DNA of 64,000 nt, from assembly GCA_963837355.1 (NCBI GenBank), contig CAWIMY010000002.1, forward strand, positions 372,001 through 436,000, read 5' to 3'. The translations under genes were made by a program, and so were the position numbers. The notes beneath the pieces were generated by a model. It did not search any database. It was not told where the DNA came from and saw only the letters and a program-made list of their open reading frames with translations. This DNA is from Aureispira sp963837355 (GTDB taxonomy: Bacteria > Bacteroidota > Bacteroidia > Chitinophagales > Saprospiraceae). Position 1 is the first letter of the stretch; each line of letters begins with the position of its first letter. This document shows positions 56,214 through 64,000 of the stretch, in pieces.

Positions 56214-57365
56214 CTACGATGCGCCAAAAAAATCTTTCATTTTGTCAAAAAGACCTTTTCTTGCTTTTTTGTCAGCTTCGCTGGGTGCAAAGTTTTTACT
56301 TTTGCGCATTATTTCTAACGCTTTGCGTTCTTCCGCAGTGATGGTCGTGGGCACCCAAATATTGACGTGAATCAACTGGTCACCTTTGCCATAACTTTGA
56401 ATCGAGGGCAAGCCTTTGCCGCGCAAGCGAAAAATTTTGCCTGAGGGGGTTCCTTGTGGTAAGTTTATTTTTACTTTGCCATCCAAGGTCGGTACTTCTA
56501 CACTGGTTCCCAAAGCAGCATCAGCAAAATTGACATCCAATTCATAGAGGACATTGCTACCATCTCTAGTAAAATGAGGATGCTCTTTTTCTTTGATGTT
56601 GATAAGCAAGTCACCAGAAGGGCCTCCATTTTGTCCTGAATTTCCTTTGCCACTCATAGACAATTGCATGCCTTCGCTCACCCCTGCTGGAATTTCCAAC
56701 TGGATCATTTCTTCTCCATAAACGCGGCCATCCCCTTTACAGGTTGTACACTTGTTGGTAATCATCTCACCAGAACCGTGGCAAGTAGGACAAGCAGCAG
56801 TTGTTTGCATTTGTCCTAAAAAGGTTTGTTGGACACGGCGCACATAGCCTGAACCATTACAAGTATGGCAGGTTTTTACTGAGTTTTTGTCCTTGGCACC
56901 TGAGCCATCACACGTTTTACAGTCCACATACTTTTTGACCTTGATCTTCTTGACGGCTCCTTCGTTGATTTCCTCTAACGTTAGGCTGACCTTGATGCGC
57001 AAGTTAGAACCGCGCTGACCACGGGTTTGCTGCTGCTGCTGTCGGCCACGACCGCCACCACCAAAAATATCGCTAAACTGGGAGAAAATATCATCCATAT
57101 TGCCAAAGCCACCGCCATATTGGCCGCCACCTTGTCCATTAACGCCTGCGTGTCCATATTGGTCGTATCGAGCGCGTTTATCGTCGTCAGACAGGACTTC
57201 GTAAGCCTCTGCTGCTTCTTTAAACTTCGTTTCTGCCGCTTGGTCGTCAGGGTTTCTATCGGGGTGGTATTTTAGAGCTACTTTTCGATAAGCTTTCTTT
57301 AGCTCATCTTTGGAGGCTCCTTTTTTGACCCCTAGTACATCGTAATAATCTTTTTTTTCTGCCAT
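56214..57365 (-). CDS. dnaJ: chaperone DnaJ (Hsp40)
   Basis: A 383-residue type I J protein that delivers substrates to DnaK and stimulates its ATPase. Domain order: J domain (1-70) with HPD in LKYHPDRNPDDQAA, a Gly/Phe-rich stretch (GHAGVNGQGGGQYGGGFGN), a zinc domain with four CxxCxGxG units (CKTCDGSG, CHTCNGSG, CPTCHGSG, CTTCKGDG), and a C-terminal substrate domain (DLLINIKEKEHPHFTRDGSN). All zinc cysteines are present. It follows grpE on the same strand with a 71-nt gap; dnaK is not in the window. Confidence 0.97.
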   Translation of the reverse strand: MAEKKDYYDVLGVKKGASKDELKKAYRKVALKYHPDRNPDDQAAETKFKEAAEAYEVLSDDDKRARYDQYGHAGVNGQGGGQYGGGFGNMDDIFSQFSDIFGGGGRGRQQQQQTRGQRGSNLRIKVSLTLEEINEGAVKKIKVKKYVDCKTCDGSGAKDKNSVKTCHTCNGSGYVRRVQQTFLGQMQTTAACPTCHGSGEMITNKCTTCKGDGRVYGEEMIQLEIPAGVSEGMQLSMSGKGNSGQNGGPSGDLLINIKEKEHPHFTRDGSNVLYELDVNFADAALGTSVEVPTLDGKVKINLPQGTPSGKIFRLRGKGLPSIQSYGKGDQLIHVNIWVPTTITAEERKALEIMRKSKNFAPSEADKKARKGLFDKMKDFFGAS

Positions 57366-57436
57366 TTTATCTCTCTATTTTTTGCGTTGTTGTTAGCACA
57401 ACTCTGCAAAATAAGCTTTGGGATTGAATAATAGGG

Positions 57437-58060
57437 TTATTGACCAACAACCACTTTGGCGTGGCGAATAATCTTATCGTTTAAATAATACCCTTTTTCG
57501 ATGGTATCAATAATTTTCCCTTTTAGCTCTTCAGTAGGCGCGGGAATCTTGGTCAATGCTTCGTGCAATTCAGGATCAAAATCCTTACCATCTGTTTCCA
57601 TTTCTTTGATGCCTTGCTGCTCCAGAGACTTGTACAATTTATTATAAATCAATACAATGCCTTCGGGAACTTGCTCATCGTTGTCTTCTTTTTGTGCCAT
57701 TTTAATAGCGCGGTCGAAGTCATTGACGGCAGGCAATACCGCTGATAGGGCATCTCTTGAAGCTAACTTTATAATATCTTGACGCTCTTTCATCGTCCGT
57801 TTTCGGTAGTTGTCAAACTCGGCGAAGGTGCGCAAATATTTATCTTTCATTTCGCTTAGTTCTTTTTCCAAGCGTTCTTTCTCCGAGAGTTTGCTGCTGT
57901 CGTCTTCCTCAATTACTTGGGGTTCTTCTACCACGTCCTCTTCTTCTATAACAGTATCTTGTGTCGTGTCCTCGGGCGTTTCGTCTACTGTATTTTCAGT
58001 AGTTTCGTTTACAGTTTGCTCGTTTTCAGGATCCTCAACGGGAAATTCTTTCTTTGCCAT
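57437..58060 (-). CDS. grpE: nucleotide exchange factor GrpE
   Basis: A 207-residue cofactor that releases ADP from DnaK. The start at 58060 (MAKKEFPVEDPENEQTVNET) was chosen because upstream residues are not family-like. The N-terminal third is acidic and disordered. The coiled-coil segment (LEKELSEMKDKYLRTFAEFD NYRKRT) is followed by a C-terminal beta domain (KGKIIDTIEKGYYLNDKIIR, HAKVVVG). This is the typical GrpE architecture. It sits directly upstream of dnaJ, which is the common grpE-dnaJ order. A 20-bp palindrome lies 115 nt upstream of this start. Confidence 0.95.
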   Translation of the reverse strand: MAKKEFPVEDPENEQTVNETTENTVDETPEDTTQDTVIEEEDVVEEPQVIEEDDSSKLSEKERLEKELSEMKDKYLRTFAEFDNYRKRTMKERQDIIKLASRDALSAVLPAVNDFDRAIKMAQKEDNDEQVPEGIVLIYNKLYKSLEQQGIKEMETDGKDFDPELHEALTKIPAPTEELKGKIIDTIEKGYYLNDKIIRHAKVVVGQ

Positions 58061-58174
58061 GCTTACCTTTCTTTTTAGTAAGTCCCAATTAGTAAAAATC
58101 GTTTTTATCGCGATTCTTATTGGGGTCAGTTGTTTAATGCTTTTTTTTGGTGAAAAGACATACCATATAAGCTG

Positions 58175-58194
58175 TTCCAAGTTTAAACTTGGAA
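58175..58194. promoter_or_regulatory. 20-bp perfect palindrome upstream of grpE
   Basis: TTCCAAGTTT followed directly by AAACTTGGAA, a perfect inverted repeat without a spacer. It lies between the TlpA-like gene and grpE, 115 nt upstream of the chosen grpE start. It does not match the CIRCE element (TTAGCACTC-N9-GAGTGCTAA). It may be an operator, a small dispersed repeat, or a weak terminator; I cannot choose. Confidence 0.35.
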
Positions 58195-58271
58195 ACTTGC
58201 TATTGCTCTTTCTTCAAATTGTTTGCCAGCGGTAAAATAGCGCCATTTTGTCACTAAAGCTTCCATTTTGT

Positions 58272-58814
58272 CTATAATGGTGACGCGGCTACTTGCCGTT
58301 TTGCCAGCCAGTTATCAATCGTTGCTTCATCTGGGTTCACTGCCACGACCATTCCCGCTTCATCAATCAAAAAAGTAGCGGGGATTTCGCGCACGCCATA
58401 CAAGACTGCAACGTGGTCTTTGAGGCGGTTGAGGTCGGAAATATGTGCGGACCAAGCCAAACCATCTTGCTCAATAGCCCTCAACCAACGACTCTTATTA
58501 GTCTCTGCAGCTACAGAAATAATACTGAATTTTTCGGCCTCTCGGAACTCGGTACCTCGGTACTTTTTATACAATTTTACCAAGCTTTTGTTGTGCTGTC
58601 GGCAGGGGCCACACCAACTGCCCCAAAAATCTAACAAGACCAATTGGCCTTTATAATCAGCGAGTTCTATAGAATCACCATCAGGCAAATAACCTACAAA
58701 GTTTTGTGCAGGAACGCCTTGTTTTTGATCGGGTGTTTTATAAATTTTGAGGCCGCCCCAGAACAGGGCTAGTAGAAGTGGAAAGAACCACCATTTTTTG
58801 ACTATGGATTTCAT
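58272..58814 (-). CDS. TlpA-like membrane-anchored thioredoxin
   Basis: A 180-residue protein with one N-terminal membrane anchor (KKWWFFPLLLALFWGGLKIY). A thioredoxin fold follows: VLLDFWGSWCGPCRQHNKSL (CGPC active site) and YGVREIPATFLIDEAGMVVA (cis-Pro, IPATFLI). Such proteins reduce disulfides in the periplasm, for example during cytochrome c maturation, or act as general periplasmic reductants. The substrate cannot be inferred from context. It is separated from grpE by about 210 nt containing the palindrome. Confidence 0.85.
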   Translation of the reverse strand: MKSIVKKWWFFPLLLALFWGGLKIYKTPDQKQGVPAQNFVGYLPDGDSIELADYKGQLVLLDFWGSWCGPCRQHNKSLVKLYKKYRGTEFREAEKFSIISVAAETNKSRWLRAIEQDGLAWSAHISDLNRLKDHVAVLYGVREIPATFLIDEAGMVVAVNPDEATIDNWLAKRQVAASPL

Positions 58815-58855
58815 AGATCGTTACGGTTAGACAAGAGGGGTCATTTTGTCGGCTA

Positions 58856-58894
58856 TAAAAAGTAAATCGCCCAATAGCAAGTTGTTATTGGGCG
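58856..58894 (-). terminator. intrinsic terminator after rnc
   Basis: On the minus strand the stem CGCCCAATA / TATTGGGCG, extended to about 12 bp with a wobble pair and a small loop, is followed by a T-rich ATTTACTTTTT. It starts 7 nt after the rnc stop. Confidence 0.75.
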
Positions 58895-58900
58895 CATTCT

Positions 58901-59662
58901 TTATTCTTTGCTGGAGGCTTCTTCTTCTTTTTGGAGTACCCCTATTTGTAGTAGGGCTTTGTGGGAAGCTTTTTGCTCGGCGCTTTTCTTGCTATAGTCT
59001 TCTGCAACCGCCGTTGATTTATTATTGACAAATACTGCAATTTTGAAGCGTTCTCGGTTGTTCTTGGTGCGGTAATGCTGCAAAACTTTGTACTCAATGC
59101 TGTGCTGGTTTTTTTGACCGTATTCTAACAATTGACTCTTATAATTGGTGTTGGTATTCTCCAATTCGTGTATATCTAAGTACTGCCGCAGCATCTTATT
59201 GATAATAAAAATCTTTGTATTTTTATAGCCCACATCCAAATAAATAGCGCCTACAAAAGCCTCGAAGGTATTGCCCATCATGGTTTGGCTGATGCGGGTG
59301 GCTCCAAGCTGCCGCAAGAAAATATCCAATTCCATGTGTGCAGCAATCTGATTTAGTGCCTTGCGGTTGACCATTTTAGAGCGCATCTGCGTCAAAAAAC
59401 CTTCGTCTTGTGTGGGGTATTTTCGAAATAGATATTCAGCGGTGACCGAATCGAGAATAGCATCTCCTAAGAATTCCAAGCGTTCGTTGTTGGAAGGATA
59501 GTGCTTTTTTTGTCCATCTTCTTCTTTGGGGGCTAGCGATTTGTGGGTAAAGGCACGCTTATAGAAATGGACATTCTTTGGAACAAATCCAAGAATTTTC
59601 GACAACTCTCTTACAAAAGCCTTGTCACTAGAAAGGGTATAGTTAAAAAATTTTCTGACCAC
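58901..59662 (-). CDS. rnc: ribonuclease III
   Basis: A 253-residue double-stranded-RNA endonuclease. The catalytic signature NNERLEFLGDAILDSVTAEY carries the conserved NERLEFLGD block, with the second acidic pair in MGNTFEAFVGAIYLDVGYKN. An N-terminal extension (LSSDKAFVRELSKILGFVPK) precedes it. The C-terminus is a dsRNA-binding domain: YKSQLLEYGQKNQHSIEYKV, then AVAEDYSKKSAEQKASHKAL. All catalytic acids appear present. It is downstream of fabF, in the usual acpP-fabF-rnc order of Bacteroidota, but separated by a 300-nt gap. Confidence 0.95.
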   Translation of the reverse strand: MVRKFFNYTLSSDKAFVRELSKILGFVPKNVHFYKRAFTHKSLAPKEEDGQKKHYPSNNERLEFLGDAILDSVTAEYLFRKYPTQDEGFLTQMRSKMVNRKALNQIAAHMELDIFLRQLGATRISQTMMGNTFEAFVGAIYLDVGYKNTKIFIINKMLRQYLDIHELENTNTNYKSQLLEYGQKNQHSIEYKVLQHYRTKNNRERFKIAVFVNNKSTAVAEDYSKKSAEQKASHKALLQIGVLQKEEEASSKE

Positions 59663-59962
59663 AACTATTATTTATTATGACTTCACCTTTACGGCAATAG
59701 ATAAAGACACTTCTATTTGAGAACGGCTTTTTTTGAGGTTATTGATCGTAGCGTTGAGTAAAACGCGGTTTGCCATAAAGCTCTATAGGGTACCTATGTA
59801 CAGAAACAACAAGCACCTTCGGTAACAGGTATTCCATGTAGAATACCACCACTAAGATAACAATTGTTGCGCCATTTCTACACTCAATGAGATTAAAAAA
59901 GGGACAAGGCATGGTTGTTCCATCCCTCACCCCTCTATAGTGATCGTCTTTCGACGTGTTGC
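59663..59962. other. 300-nt gap between fabF and rnc
   Basis: It contains no supported gene; the short frames are not conserved-looking. A 7-bp hairpin (GGTATTC / GAATACC, 59828-59847) with a 6-nt loop lies here without a T tract. It may be a transcript-processing site or chance. Confidence 0.4.
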
Positions 59963-61222
59963 TTAATCTTCTATTTTCTTAAAAATGATACTGGAGTTGT
60001 GTCCACCAAAACCAAAACTATTGCTCAATGCAGCGCGTACGGTGCGTTTTTGAGGATGGTTAGGTGTCAAGTTTAATCTGGGATTAATGCCCTCGTCGGT
60101 TTGTTCGTGGTTGGTAGTCGCGGGAACCATCCCTTCACAAATCGACTTGATACAAATAACGGATTCGATGGCTCCTGCGGCACCTAACAAATGCCCTGTC
60201 ATAGATTTAGTCGAGCTGATATTTAACTTGTAAGCATCTTCGCCAAATACTTTCTCAATAGCAGTAATTTCCATCAAATCACCCAAAGGGGTCGAAGTTC
60301 CGTGCGTATTGATGTAATCAATATCGCCTGTCCCCAAGCCTGCACATTCCAAAGCTTTTTGCATCACTTTAGCAGCACCTGCCCCTTCTGGATCGGGTGC
60401 CGTAATGTGGTAAGCATCAGAGGTGATGGCACTTCCTACTAACTCGGCGTAAATCCTTGCACCACGCGCTTTAGCGTGTTCGTATTCTTCTAATACAATA
60501 GCGCCTGCTCCTTCTCCCAAGACAAATCCATCGCGGTTTTGATCGTAAGGGCGAGAAGCTTTTGTGGGCGCTTCGTTGCGCTTAGACAGCGCTTTTAGAG
60601 ACCCAAAGGCTCCTACACCAACTTCCGTTACGGAAGCTTCGGAACCACCAACCAATAAAATATCCGCCCGGCCAATACGAATGAGGTCAAAACCAATACT
60701 AGCCGCGTGGGTAGCAGAAGCACAAGCCGTTACGATAGCAGCCGTGATGCCTTTAAAACCATTGCGAATAGAAATATTTCCCGCTGCAGCATCCACAATC
60801 ATTTTGGGTACTAACAAGGGCGAAAAACGAGGGGTTCCATCTCCTTTCTGGAAATTTACAATTTCTTCGTATAAGGACTCTAAGCCTCCAATCCCTGAGG
60901 ACCAAAGAATACCGATGTCATCTTTAACTTCTTCACTGACTTTATCTAAGCCAGCATCTTTGATGGCTTCATCACTAGCAGCTAGAGCGTATTGCACAAA
61001 TTTGTCGGTGCGGCGCTCCAAACGGCGATCACCCAAAACTTCTCCAGGGTTGAAGTTTTTGATTTCGCAAGCAAATGTAGTCTTGAATTGTGAAGCATCA
61101 AAATTAGTAATCGTATCTGCGCCTGATTTGCCTTCCATAAGGGCCGACCAAAATTCTTCAACAGTGTTACCGATGGGCGTTAACGCTCCGAGTCCAGTAA
61201 CGACTACTCTTCTATTTTGCAT
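59963..61222 (-). CDS. fabF: beta-ketoacyl-ACP synthase II
   Basis: A 419-residue condensing enzyme of type II fatty acid synthesis that elongates acyl-ACP with malonyl-ACP. The start at 61222 matches the family (MQNRRVVVTGLGALTPIGNT). Catalytic triad Cys-His-His is visible in order: Cys in AAIVTACASATHAASIGFDL, His in INTHGTSTPLGDLMEITAIE, and His in SSTKSMTGHLLGAAGAIESV. It ends in NSFGFGGHNSSIIFKK. It is downstream of acpP on the same strand; a terminator-like hairpin lies between them. Confidence 0.96.
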   Translation of the reverse strand: MQNRRVVVTGLGALTPIGNTVEEFWSALMEGKSGADTITNFDASQFKTTFACEIKNFNPGEVLGDRRLERRTDKFVQYALAASDEAIKDAGLDKVSEEVKDDIGILWSSGIGGLESLYEEIVNFQKGDGTPRFSPLLVPKMIVDAAAGNISIRNGFKGITAAIVTACASATHAASIGFDLIRIGRADILLVGGSEASVTEVGVGAFGSLKALSKRNEAPTKASRPYDQNRDGFVLGEGAGAIVLEEYEHAKARGARIYAELVGSAITSDAYHITAPDPEGAGAAKVMQKALECAGLGTGDIDYINTHGTSTPLGDLMEITAIEKVFGEDAYKLNISSTKSMTGHLLGAAGAIESVICIKSICEGMVPATTNHEQTDEGINPRLNLTPNHPQKRTVRAALSNSFGFGGHNSSIIFKKIED

Positions 61223-61461
61223 AGTTAGTTGGGATTGTGTCTGTCCAACAGCACTATACACGCTTCTTTAATTCTCTCATACTCCTCCCAACGCCTCCCC
61301 TATGGTTGATAAGGGGGCGTATCAATGCCAAGATAACAAGTGCAGTTATCAGGAAGGGGGTTAGCGCGTACTGTTGTCAAGATCGAAAAAAACATAGAGC
61401 TTTTTTCAAAGCTTTTTAATCTGGATGGCCTATTTTTGAATCGTAGACTATGATTGCATCT

Positions 61462-61499
61462 TAAAAAGAACAAGCGCTGAAACAGCTTGTCCCAACGCT
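61462..61499 (-). terminator. terminator or attenuator between acpP and fabF
   Basis: On the minus strand AGCGTTGGGACA pairs with TGTTTCAGCGCT (12 bp with three wobbles, 3-nt loop), followed by TGTTCTTTTT. It lies just after acpP. It would let acpP be transcribed in excess over fabF, as ACP is the more abundant protein. Confidence 0.55.
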
Positions 61500-61516
61500 T
61501 CTTTATAAGCTCTTTT

Positions 61517-61756
61517 TTATTTGTTTACTTCTGCTTCTAAGAAGCCAATAGCATCGCCTACAGTCTGGATTTCTTCCGCTTTTTCGTCAGGAATAGAAAG
61601 CTCAAATTCTCTCTCAAATTCCATAATTAATTCCACTAAATCAATGGAATCGGCGCCTAGATCCTGCTTAAAGTTAGCTTCTGGAGTAACTTCAGAAGCA
61701 TCGATAACTAGTTTATCGGCAATAATTTTTGTTACACGTTCAGTTATAGTTGACAT
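61517..61756 (-). CDS. acpP: acyl carrier protein
   Basis: A 79-residue acidic protein with the phosphopantetheine attachment site GADSIDLVELIMEFE (Ser in DSIDLVEL). Length, charge and the MSTITERVTKIIADKLVIDA opening are typical. It carries growing acyl chains for FabF and lipid A/phospholipid enzymes. First gene of the acpP-fabF-rnc group. Confidence 0.96.
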   Translation of the reverse strand: MSTITERVTKIIADKLVIDASEVTPEANFKQDLGADSIDLVELIMEFEREFELSIPDEKAEEIQTVGDAIGFLEAEVNK

Positions 61757-61818
61757 AACTTCTTTTATTTTGAATAATCATTAAAAAACCTTGCGGTATT
61801 TGTCTTTACAAGTAGTGG

Positions 61819-61850
61819 CAAAGATGATTATTTACACTTGCATAACCAAA
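61819..61850 (-). promoter_or_regulatory. candidate promoter of acpP
   Basis: On the minus strand a TTTG (61850-61847), then 20 nt, then CATCTTTG with C following. This is close to the Bacteroidota TTTG-N19-TAnnTTTG consensus with one mismatch. It lies 63 nt upstream of the acpP start. Confidence 0.45.
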
Positions 61851-62049
61851 GTTTTAGCTACTTTTTTTGTAGGGTGTTGTTTATAGCTGTAGAAGATTGA
61901 ACCTTAGCCAGAAGTTCTTTTTTTATTAAAAAAAACGTTTTTCTTGCTGAGCTGTGGCAAATACTTTTATTTTTGATGATGCAATAGTTCTTTTCTATTG
62001 TCCTAAATTTTGCTAGTGCGCTTAATACTCTAGCCTTCTACTATTAGAA

Positions 62050-62487
62050 ATGATAACATTACACTATTTAATTTACACTAGCATAAGAAGCCTTGATTGT
62101 GGGGAAAAAGACATTCAAGACATTCTAAAAGTTGCCAAAACATTTAATCAGTCTGCCCAAATTACAGGTGTTTTAGCCCATACCAACCGCCATTTCATGC
62201 AGTACGTGGAAGGCCTTTCTGATGCTCTTATTACTTTATTTGATAAAATAAAAAAAGATCCTCGGCATACTGATATTATATTGTGCTATTTTTCGCCGCT
62301 CGAAAAACGGACTTTCCCAAGTTGGCAAATGGGGTACAAGGATTTAGAAGGAGGGGATTTTCAACTAAGGAGCAATCCTACTGTCAAGGAGAAAGAGGCT
62401 TTTGAGCAGCTTATCAATGATAATTTCCATGCAAATTGCTTTGACACCCATGAAAATGTGTTGGAAGTTTTAAAACTATTCCTATAG
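62050..62487 (+). CDS. stand-alone BLUF blue-light photoreceptor
   Basis: A 145-residue protein consisting of one BLUF domain (flavin-binding, blue-light sensing). Conserved positions of the family are visible: Tyr9 in LIYTSIRS, Asn33 in FNQSAQITGVL, Gln51 in HFMQYVEGLSDAL, and Trp92/Met94 in FPSWQMGY; the Tyr-Gln pair forms the light-switch hydrogen bond. There is no effector domain fused, so it must act through a partner or by oligomer change. A terminator follows its stop by 55 nt, so it is probably monocistronic. The neighbours give no target; the flanking genes are acpP and an exported protein. Confidence 0.85.
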   Translation: MITLHYLIYTSIRSLDCGEKDIQDILKVAKTFNQSAQITGVLAHTNRHFMQYVEGLSDALITLFDKIKKDPRHTDIILCYFSPLEKRTFPSWQMGYKDLEGGDFQLRSNPTVKEKEAFEQLINDNFHANCFDTHENVLEVLKLFL

Positions 62488-62542
62488 TTGATCTTTGTTT
62501 GTGGCGACCATTTATTGCTCTAGAGCTGTTAAAGTAGGTTAA

Positions 62543-62566
62543 GGGCAGGCCGTTTGCCTGCTTTTT
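62543..62566 (+). terminator. intrinsic terminator after the BLUF gene
   Basis: GCAGGC stem with a 5-nt loop and GCCTGC, then a T5 tract, 56 nt after the BLUF stop. Confidence 0.7.
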
Positions 62567-62697
62567 GTTCTATTTTGTTAGCAGTACTACTCAATTGGAA
62601 ACAATTTTGCCCCTAACCTGGCACAACCATCGGTTGTTCTTTTAGAAGCGTCTTCTAAAGAGGGTTATCCGTTTACCCACCAACACAAACTATTATT

Positions 62698-63990
62698 ATG
62701 AAACACTTTTTTCTATGTTTAAGCCTTTGCTTGGGGCTGCTCTACCAGAGTCATGCACAAGGGTATATCGTTCTACCAATGGACGATAACCAAAGTAACC
62801 ACATGAAAGCTTATGGGATTACCTATCAAGTACTGGCGGCTAAACAAGAAGCATATTGGCTGCTCAATTATCAAGGAGGTAGTTTTGCTTTTCAATACAA
62901 CGATGTCTTTAAGAAGGAATGTATCCGTCGTGGCGTAACTTACAAAGTTATTCCGACAGCCTCTTTTAATAGTATTCTCAACGAAATCAATGACCCACAG
63001 GTCAATATGGAGGCGATGAAGCTAGAAGTAGCCCCTAAAATTGCGGTGTATAGCCCTACCGTAAATGTGCGGGGGCAAGAAGTGCAACCGTGGGATGATG
63101 CGGTTACCTTGGTATTGACTTATGCCGAAATTCCTTACGATTTGATCTATGATGATGAGGTTTTAGACGGCAAACTCAACGAATATGATTGGGTACACTT
63201 GCACCACGAAGATTTTACAGGACAATTCGGAAAATTCTTTGCTAGTTACAGCAACCAAAAATGGTACAAAGACCACGTGCGCGGGATGGAAATACTAGCG
63301 GAGAAACACGGTTTTAAGAAGGTCTCTCAACTCAAACTAGCGGTTGTTAAGAAGATCCGTGAATTTGTAGCAGGTGGTGGATTTATGTTTGCCATGTGTT
63401 CCGCTACGGACACTTATGACTTAGCCTTGGCTGCTGACGGAGTAGATATTTGTGACTATATGTACGACGGTGATGCGCCTGACCCACAGGCACAGTCGAA
63501 GTTGAATTATGACAATACCTTTGCTTTTAAAGACTTTGACTTAGTGCGCGATCCGCTCAAGTATGAATTTTCTACGATTGATGCCTCGCCCTTAACTTCT
63601 CCACCAAGACGAATTAAAGATGAAGTAGATTATTTTACCCTCTTTGATTTTTCGGCTAAGTGGGATCCCGTTCCTTCTATGTTGACACAATCACACACCC
63701 GTACCATCAAGGGATTTATGGGGCAGACAACTGCTTTTAGAAAAGGGGTCATCAAGTCGAATGTATTAATCTTAGGAGAAAACAAACCCGCTAACGAAGC
63801 GCGCTATATCCACGGCACGTTCCAAAAAGGCTTTTGGAGTTTTTACGGGGGGCACGATCCTGAGGATTATCGCCATTACGTACACGACCCAGCAACAGAT
63901 TTAGAGCTGCACAAACAATCGGCAGGTTATCGACTCATTCTTAATAACGTCTTGTTTCCTGCGGCCAAAAAGAAACCTAGAAAGACCTAA
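62698..63990 (+). CDS. conserved exported protein (asparagine synthetase B-like annotation doubtful)
   Basis: A 430-residue exported protein with signal peptide MKHFFLCLSLCLGLLYQSHA. Core motifs: NHMKAYGITYQVLAAKQEAY, WLLNYQGGSFAFQYN, VFKKECIRRGVTYKVIPTAS, a probable catalytic-like AGGGFMFAMCSATDTYDLAL, and FWSFYGGHDPEDYRHYVHDP. Relatives in Bacteroidota are sometimes annotated asparagine synthetase B, but the glutaminase and ATP-pyrophosphatase motifs of AsnB are not apparent, and export argues against it. The Gly-rich AMCSATDTYD region recalls class-I amidotransferase or ThuA-like folds. Substrate unknown. It ends 10 nt before the window edge. Confidence 0.65.
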   Translation: MKHFFLCLSLCLGLLYQSHAQGYIVLPMDDNQSNHMKAYGITYQVLAAKQEAYWLLNYQGGSFAFQYNDVFKKECIRRGVTYKVIPTASFNSILNEINDPQVNMEAMKLEVAPKIAVYSPTVNVRGQEVQPWDDAVTLVLTYAEIPYDLIYDDEVLDGKLNEYDWVHLHHEDFTGQFGKFFASYSNQKWYKDHVRGMEILAEKHGFKKVSQLKLAVVKKIREFVAGGGFMFAMCSATDTYDLALAADGVDICDYMYDGDAPDPQAQSKLNYDNTFAFKDFDLVRDPLKYEFSTIDASPLTSPPRRIKDEVDYFTLFDFSAKWDPVPSMLTQSHTRTIKGFMGQTTAFRKGVIKSNVLILGENKPANEARYIHGTFQKGFWSFYGGHDPEDYRHYVHDPATDLELHKQSAGYRLILNNVLFPAAKKKPRKT

Positions 63991-64000
63991 TAATTAACAC

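Noticed and set aside
62698..63990. Asparagine synthetase B.
   Set aside because: Has a signal peptide and lacks AsnB glutaminase and synthetase motifs; the name is carried over from database labels.

Overview
The window comes from a member of the Bacteroidota. The evidence is the set of lipoprotein and exported families, at least two proteins with type IX secretion (T9SS) C-terminal sorting domains, the acpP-fabF-rnc order, SusC-like carboxypeptidase-regulatory-domain receptor architecture, FISUMP-type lipoproteins, and TAnnTTTG-type -7 promoter boxes. A Saprospiria-like marine or filamentous bacterium is a plausible inference, but the sequence alone does not settle it. No rRNA, tRNA, CRISPR array, insertion sequence or replication origin was found.

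Layout. 0-4 kb (minus): the start of an unknown membrane protein, an ATP-grasp ligase and two TPR proteins. 3.9-5.6 kb: two exported proteins of unknown function. 5.8-11.2 kb (plus): an envelope polysaccharide locus with a DUF4340 protein, a Wzx-like flippase, a Wzz-like chain-length protein and an O-antigen ligase/polymerase, converging on a von Willebrand-like membrane protein. 13.5-18.4 kb: a CpcT-like lipoprotein, then a decay zone. The zone holds two ruined FISUMP lipoproteins, a TonB-dependent receptor with an in-frame TGA and an orphan T9SS sorting domain. 18.4-26.4 kb: accessory genes of a contractile injection system (CIS). An AAA+ ATPase is broken inside its Walker A motif, and divergent from it is a ~1,715-residue tape-measure-type protein broken near its C-terminus. 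Between them lie an outer-membrane protein and an unknown protein. No sheath, tube, baseplate or spike gene is in the window.

26.5-33.1 kb: a secreted endonuclease I and two ABC exporter half-transporters that look like a heterodimer with one degenerate ATP site; a frameshifted CPBP protease lies between them. 33.1-41.0 kb (mostly minus): two unknown proteins, aroA, a leucine-rich-repeat protein, a small membrane protein, a YCF48-like lipoprotein, an M28 peptidase and an RsmI-like methyltransferase. 41.3-48.5 kb: a T9SS metallophosphoesterase with a frameshift, a TPR protein, a frameshifted lipoprotein, an exported unknown, nadA and two extremely lysine-rich histone H1-like proteins. 48.6-56.1 kb: an unknown protein, a Gat1/Sct1-like acyltransferase, an MtfA-type peptidase with a SEC-C zinc knuckle, a large membrane/TPR protein, kdsA and an HD-domain protein. 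56.2-64 kb: dnaJ, grpE, a TlpA-like thioredoxin, rnc, fabF, acpP, a BLUF photoreceptor and an exported protein.

Housekeeping genes (aroA, nadA, kdsA, dnaJ, grpE, rnc, fabF, acpP) are intact. At least eight accessory genes carry frameshifts or stops. In six of them the overall length returns to an exact multiple of three once one indel (or one balanced set) is repaired. Either this is a real wave of accessory-gene decay or the assembly has residual indel errors; read-level evidence is needed to choose. Starts were moved downstream of the longest reading frame wherever a signal peptide, family N-terminus or gene overlap supported it.
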